A stretch of DNA of 64,000 bases. Origin: Opitutaceae bacterium BACL24 MAG-120322-bin51. GTDB taxonomy: Bacteria > Verrucomicrobiota > Verrucomicrobiia > Opitutales > Coraliomargaritaceae. Below, in pieces: positions 59,867 to 64,000 of this stretch. Position 1 is the stretch's first letter. Each line of letters begins with the position of its first letter. The translations under genes and the position numbers were made by a program. A model generated the notes under the pieces. It saw nothing but the letters and a program-made list of their open reading frames with translations, ran no database searches and was not told where the DNA came from. The stretch is taken from assembly GCA_905182435.1 (NCBI GenBank), contig CAJJBN010000004.1, positions 1-64,000 of the forward strand, given 5' to 3'.

Positions 59867-60070
59867 TAAAACTGGAAAGCGGAAATCGCCACCACTTATC
59901 AGTTTAACTGATTTGAAACGGCAGACAGAGACAATATATGCGCCGCGACTCCAGCAAAAAAACAGGTTAATTCACTTTGCGCTAAAATCCCGATACGCAC
60001 TAAGTCCATTATTTGCAACGCCATTACCCAGAGAGATAAAGCGCCGCCTGTTTCATCTCAAAATCAGAGA

Positions 60071-61036
60071 TTACCCTGAAACGACATTTACAGGATGCCC
60101 CGCAATAAATTGGCGTAAGTTATCCACCGATGTGGCTAACAAACGGCGCCGTGCGGGCTCACTGGCCCAGGCAATGTGCGGCGTGATCAAACAATTTGGC
60201 GCGCCCAACAGCGGGCAGTCACCAGCCATCGGCTCTTTACACACCACATCGACCGCAGCACCGCCCAGAGTACCACTACGCAAAGCCGCCCGCAGCGAAA
60301 CTTCGCAAACGAGTCCTCCCCGAGCGGTATTGACCAATAATGCCCCTGGCTTCATTGTCGCCAGCAAAGCTGCATTTACAAAACCACTGGTCTCCGACGT
60401 TTCAGGGCAATGTAAACTCACTAGATCAGCTCGCTCAAAGATCACGTCGTTCGAGGCCCATTCAAATCCATCATAATCCGGCGTATTACGTTCGGTGCGT
60501 GCCGAAGCGAGCACCTGCGCGCCCATCGCATTCACCGTTGCGGCGACACGGCGACCGATCGTGCCGAAACCGACGATTCCAATAGTCATCGCAGCCAGCT
60601 CGCGCGGCGCCTGCTGCCAATAAGAAAAAAGTTCACTGCGCACCCAATCGCCCGCATGCACTGATGCGCTGTGCTGACCGACTTGATTGCACAACTCTAG
60701 AATCAGAGCGACCGTATGCTGCGCAGTCGTCGTCGCCCCATAGGTTGGTACATTACAGACCGTTTGCCCAAGCCGCGCGGCGGTCGCCGTATCGACCACA
60801 TTATAGCCCGTGGCCAGCACGCCGATAAACTTCAAGCTCGCTGCAGCTTCCAACACTTCTGCAGAAAGTGGCACCTTATTGGTAAAGACCACCTCCGCCT
60901 CGCGGATACGTTCGATAATAGTCTCCGCGTCTGCCGATGTAGAGACATAGAGCTGTACGTCACCGAGTTCACCAAGCACCGACCACACGGCATCATCAAA
61001 AGCCAAAGTCCCTGCATCTAGCACCACAATCTTCAT
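60071..61036 (-). CDS. D-2-hydroxyacid dehydrogenase (glycerate dehydrogenase-like)
   Basis: This NAD(P)H-dependent enzyme interconverts 2-oxoacids and D-2-hydroxyacids; within the family it is closest in pattern to HprA (hydroxypyruvate reductase). The 321-residue product shows ATGYNVVDTATAARLGQTVCN and the Rossmann GIVGFGTIGRRVAATVNAMG. The catalytic Arg is in NTARGGLV, the Glu in CKEPMAGDCPLL and the His in TPHIAWAS. All three catalytic residues are present. The substrate could be hydroxypyruvate or glyoxylate; I cannot distinguish them. It is followed by a 76-bp gap with an AT-rich dyad (about 61073-61099) before ptsI. Confidence 0.9.
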   Translation of the reverse strand: MKIVVLDAGTLAFDDAVWSVLGELGDVQLYVSTSADAETIIERIREAEVVFTNKVPLSAEVLEAAASLKFIGVLATGYNVVDTATAARLGQTVCNVPTYGATTTAQHTVALILELCNQVGQHSASVHAGDWVRSELFSYWQQAPRELAAMTIGIVGFGTIGRRVAATVNAMGAQVLASARTERNTPDYDGFEWASNDVIFERADLVSLHCPETSETSGFVNAALLATMKPGALLVNTARGGLVCEVSLRAALRSGTLGGAAVDVVCKEPMAGDCPLLGAPNCLITPHIAWASEPARRRLLATSVDNLRQFIAGHPVNVVSG

Positions 61037-61112
61037 GCCCCTCAGACAAGGGGCGGCACACTTAAAAGCAATGCTCTTTTATTCTTGAATAAAAAGGCAC
61101 TCGACGTTGCGC

Positions 61113-62870
61113 CTATCGCTTCCCGATTGTCTCGACTCGAAAGTCCTCCAAGCGCCGAACCACGGCAACCGGATCATTGATTTGCAACACTTCCTCAACC
61201 AACGCACGCGCATCCTCGATCTTCACGTTACGTATAAAATACTTCACTTCGGGCAGCAGCGACGAAGTCAGGCTCAGCGAGGTAGCCCCCATCCCCAGTA
61301 GTAAACTCGCATAGATCGGATCGCCGGCGATCTCGCCACACACACTCACGGGTTTACCCAACCGATTGGCCTCGTCGATAATCATCTTCAGCGTGCGTAG
61401 CACCGCTGGGTGCGCTGGCTCATAGAGATGCGCAACACGATCGTTTAGACGATCCACCGCCATTAGGTATTGGATCAAATCATTCGTGCCGATACTAAAG
61501 AAATCTGCTTCCGCCGCCAACAGGTCAATAATTGCAGCCGCACTAGGAATTTCGACCATGGCTCCGACTTCGATCGCTTCATTAAATGCCAGATTCTCAG
61601 CGCGAAGATCGACCTTCACTTCCTCTAATATTTGATTCGCATGTCGCAGCTCAGCCACACCACTGATCATCGGATACATGATCTTAACGTTCCCCTTGGC
61701 GCTGGCCCGAAGAATCGCTCGCAGTTGAGTCTTGAAAATATCCTGATTTCCGAGGCAAAAACGAATCGCCCGAAAACCCATAAAAGAGTTGTCCTCCTGC
61801 GTGCCGCCATCCCCTAAAGTCTTATCGCCACCGATATCCAAGGTGCGAATAATCACGGGCTCATCACCGGCAGCTGCTACGACTGCCGCATACTCATCAT
61901 ACTGCACAGATTCCGGCGGGTAGCCATGATGCCTCAGGAATATTCCTTCGGTCCGGAATAGGCCGACCCCATTTGAACGCATCGCAACGACCTGCTCCAT
62001 CTCATGAGCCCCCTCGATGTTAGACATCAGCCCGAGCGGCGAACCATCCTTAGTCTCACTCGGCTCGGAAATGACCGAAATATAAATTTCATCCAGCTTG
62101 CGACGTTCACTGGCGAGCTTGCCATACTTAAACAGGCGTTTCTCGGACGGGTTGATGACTACGATGCCATCATAGCCATCCACCAAAATCTGATCACCAC
62201 TCTGAATCGCCTTTGTCGCATTATGTAGACCGACCACCGCTGGAATCCGCATCGAACGTGCCATAATCACCGAGTGACTGGTTTGTCCGCCCGCATCCGT
62301 GATAAATCCAAGTAACTTGCTACGATCCATATCCGCAGTATCAGATGGCGTAATATCTTCGGAAACAATAATGCTATGCGCCGCCAATTCTCCGAGATTG
62401 GACTTATTCATACCAATTAAGTTCTGCAACAGACGCCGTGACACATCTCGAATATCAGTTACACGCTCCTTCAGATACTCATCTTCCATCGAGCTGAAGA
62501 ACGAAATATAACGCTGCGCGATCTGATGATAACAGCTCTCGACATTCTTATTCGTCGACCGCAGCTCCGAGTTCACCTCGTCCAGCAGTGCGCTATCCTC
62601 GAGCACCATCAAATGCGCATCAAAAATTCGCGCCTCACCTTCGCCCAACGAAGCGGCGACCTTATGCCGCACCGCCGTGATCTCTTCACGCGTCTGCAAG
62701 ATCGCCTGATCGAAGCGCTCGATCTCAGAATCGATGGCTTCCGGCGCCAGATCGTAGCTCGGCACGTCTAATTCCTTTTGAAGATATAAAAGCGCAGTTC
62801 CGTGCGCAACTCCAGGAGACGCAGCAATGCCCTCAAGGATGATTTCTTCTTTGGGAGTTTGTTCGGACAC
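61113..62870 (-). CDS. ptsI: PTS enzyme I (phosphoenolpyruvate-protein phosphotransferase)
   Basis: Enzyme I takes phosphate from PEP and passes it to HPr or an NPr-type carrier, the head of every phosphotransferase system. The 585-residue product has the N-terminal HPr-binding domain (GIAASPGVAHGTALLY), the phosphohistidine in GGQTSHSVIMARSM (His199) and the PEP-binding barrel with MRSNGVGLFRTEGIFL. The C-terminal active site SIGTNDLIQYLMAVDR and the catalytic Cys in SVCGEIAGDP are complete. There is no N-terminal GAF domain, so it is not a PtsP-type enzyme. No HPr or EII transporter is visible. The start is GTG at 62870. It could phosphorylate the EIIA-DAC protein through a carrier. Confidence 0.95.
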   Translation of the reverse strand: MSEQTPKEEIILEGIAASPGVAHGTALLYLQKELDVPSYDLAPEAIDSEIERFDQAILQTREEITAVRHKVAASLGEGEARIFDAHLMVLEDSALLDEVNSELRSTNKNVESCYHQIAQRYISFFSSMEDEYLKERVTDIRDVSRRLLQNLIGMNKSNLGELAAHSIIVSEDITPSDTADMDRSKLLGFITDAGGQTSHSVIMARSMRIPAVVGLHNATKAIQSGDQILVDGYDGIVVINPSEKRLFKYGKLASERRKLDEIYISVISEPSETKDGSPLGLMSNIEGAHEMEQVVAMRSNGVGLFRTEGIFLRHHGYPPESVQYDEYAAVVAAAGDEPVIIRTLDIGGDKTLGDGGTQEDNSFMGFRAIRFCLGNQDIFKTQLRAILRASAKGNVKIMYPMISGVAELRHANQILEEVKVDLRAENLAFNEAIEVGAMVEIPSAAAIIDLLAAEADFFSIGTNDLIQYLMAVDRLNDRVAHLYEPAHPAVLRTLKMIIDEANRLGKPVSVCGEIAGDPIYASLLLGMGATSLSLTSSLLPEVKYFIRNVKIEDARALVEEVLQINDPVAVVRRLEDFRVETIGKR

Positions 62871-62929
62871 TAGTGTTATCGATGATTGCGTTAAAGAGAA
62901 ATGAAAATGCTAACGCTGACAGTTTCAAC

Positions 62930-63833
62930 TCAACAAATTGAAGTTTCAACCCAAAACACCGCCTCGCCCCATGCATCTCGAACAATTTCTTCAATTTGAC
63001 TAACATCAGCACAGTTTTCTTCCAATAAAGCGAAGCAACAACTGCCACTACCACTCATCAAACATTTCACGCCTGCTGCCCGCAATTGCGCCAACAAAGT
63101 CGAAATCGCCAGATATTTACTGCCGACTGGACCCTCGAATGAATTAAACAGCACATCGCCCAAAGTGCCGCTTTCGATAAAATCATGCAGTCGAGCCACG
63201 CCCGCGGCTTCGGGCTCATAACTATCTGGGGCACCTGCCGCTAGACGGCCATAGGCACCCGCCGTCTCCACACCAAAATTAGGACGAAATAATACCACTC
63301 GCGTGCCGCGTAATTGCTCAGCAACTTCAGCCGCCACGGGCTCGATCACTTCACCACGTCCGCGCATCCACGCAGCCTGACCTTCAATAAAAAACGCACA
63401 GTCCGAACCCAACTGCGCCGCGAGTTCGCACAATACTTGGTTGCTAAACGGCTCACCCGAAAGTTGATTCATCCCACGCAGCGCTACCGCCGCATTGCCG
63501 CTGCCGCCGCCTAGCCCAGCACCCATCGGGATGCGCTTGTCCAAATCAAACTCAAAATGCTCCGCTCGCCCCAAACGTGACCGAAACGCCGCAGCCGCTT
63601 TCAATACCAGGTTTTCAGGTCCCAATGGCACCGCCGGATCCGAGCAACGCAGCACATCCCTCGAGCCACCCGCCCGAATCGTCAACGTATCGCCAAACTC
63701 CAAGGCCACCACCAGCGATGTAAGCGCATGAAAGCCATCCGCACGCCTGACCATGCACAGACAGCATCAGATTCACCTTAGCCGGCGAGGGCAGAGTCAA
63801 TTCACGGGGAAAACTGTTCGTTTGGATGGGCAT
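62930..63833 (-). CDS. ispE: 4-diphosphocytidyl-2-C-methyl-D-erythritol kinase (one frameshift)
   Basis: IspE phosphorylates CDP-methylerythritol in the non-mevalonate isoprenoid pathway. The start at 63833 gives MPIQTNSFPRELTLPSPAKV, with the substrate-binding SPAKVNL. Near 63749 one extra base shifts the frame, and the next frame continues RRADGFHALTSLVVALEFGD. The GHMP-kinase ATP motif follows (PMGAGLGGGSGNAAVALRG), and later LMSGSGSCCFAL. Corrected length is about 300 residues, normal for the family. The missing Shine-Dalgarno sequence is typical of this genome. It lies between ptsI and the divergent pyrF. Confidence 0.92.
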
Positions 63834-63925
63834 GCCCTATTAATGAAGTTACTTTTCTTCGCCGCCGAGGAAAAATCGTGCTTTTACAAATTGCCTCAAG
63901 CAAATCTGCTTATCAGTCTTTTAAA

Positions 63926-64000
63926 ATGCCTGACCAGAATCCCTGCAAACTCATACTCGCCCTCGACCTCGAAACCCGCGAAGAAGCCTTCGCCATGCTC
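63926..64000 (+). CDS. pyrF: Orotidine 5'-phosphate decarboxylase, 5' end
   Basis: Only the first 25 codons lie in the window: MPDQNPCKLILALDLETREE then AFAML. The strand ILALDLETREEA is the conserved first beta-strand and helix of PyrF, with the Asp of the substrate-binding site. PyrF makes UMP from OMP. The call rests on this short stretch alone, so a related decarboxylase of the superfamily cannot be excluded. It is divergent from ispE with a 92-bp gap, which should hold both promoters. Confidence 0.75.
   Translation, partial: MPDQNPCKLILALDLETREEAFAML

Noticed and set aside
59913..60476. 187-residue plus-strand frame over the 2-hydroxyacid dehydrogenase 3' end
   Set aside because: The opposite strand encodes a complete enzyme with all catalytic residues; the plus frame has no recognisable domain.

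Overview
The window looks like a chromosomal segment of a Gram-negative Verrucomicrobiota bacterium, most likely class Opitutae (Puniceicoccales/Coraliomargarita-like). This rests on gene content, because no rRNA or tRNA gene is present. The pointers are a DUF1549/DUF1553 cytochrome-type protein followed by a DUF1501 Tat-exported protein and a DUF2231/planctomycete-type cytochrome with leucine-rich repeats, a TIGR03790 protein, a carboxynorspermidine synthase, a primary sigma factor with a lysine-rich tail, and lipid A and LPS genes (lpxA, lpxB, lptG) that imply an outer membrane. Almost no start codon has a Shine-Dalgarno sequence; starts follow A/C/T-rich leaders.

Layout. 1-4.2 kb: end of class II aldolase, then a three-subunit transhydrogenase (pntAA-pntAB-pntB). 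4.5-7.9 kb: sufT, a secreted unknown and carboxynorspermidine synthase. 8.3-11.3 kb (minus): sulfate activation operon cysC-cysD-cysN. 11.5-17.9 kb (minus): TIGR03790 protein, amidase, infC, an A-type Fe-S carrier, pdxA, lpxA and an unknown. 18-22 kb: a coiled-coil membrane protein, DUF2851, a NYN-domain protein and nadK. 22.3-25.6 kb: cca, then a scar with decayed duplicates of the cca and lipoprotein 3' ends around AraC and DUF6807 remnants, then the intact lipoprotein/DUF2007 pair. 25.6-28.7 kb (minus): a small CWC-type protein, lpxB, a Gfo/Idh oxidoreductase and aroK. 28.9-33 kb: bifunctional-nuclease protein, dus and sucCD. 33-40 kb: the DUF1549/DUF1501/cytochrome-LRR module and an orphan membrane protein. 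40-43.5 kb (minus): pqiA1-pqiA2-pqiB-pqiC lipid-transport operon. 43.6-47.8 kb (minus): trpA, a PTS EIIA-PK_C-diadenylate cyclase fusion, nuoA and a DUF362-like protein. 47.9-56 kb (plus): TPR lipoprotein, dnaG, rpoD, lipoprotein, tatA and an alanine:cation symporter. 56-64 kb (mostly minus): RlmI-like methyltransferase, lptG, GT4 glycosyltransferase, 2-hydroxyacid dehydrogenase, ptsI, ispE, then the start of pyrF.

Functional links. The most unusual protein is at 44.7-46.1 kb. It joins a phosphorylatable PTS EIIA domain, a pyruvate-kinase C-terminal-like domain and a diadenylate cyclase domain, so sugar or phosphoenolpyruvate status could control c-di-AMP synthesis. Enzyme I (ptsI), which could feed phosphate to it, lies 15 kb away, and no sugar-transport EII is visible. 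Intergenic regions carry at least three families of short dyad repeats; one shows a compensatory base pair.

Quality note. About fifteen frameshifts break otherwise intact housekeeping genes (pntAA, pntB, cysN, cca, sucC, rpoD, ispE and others). They are best read as consensus indel errors, and genes are annotated across them.
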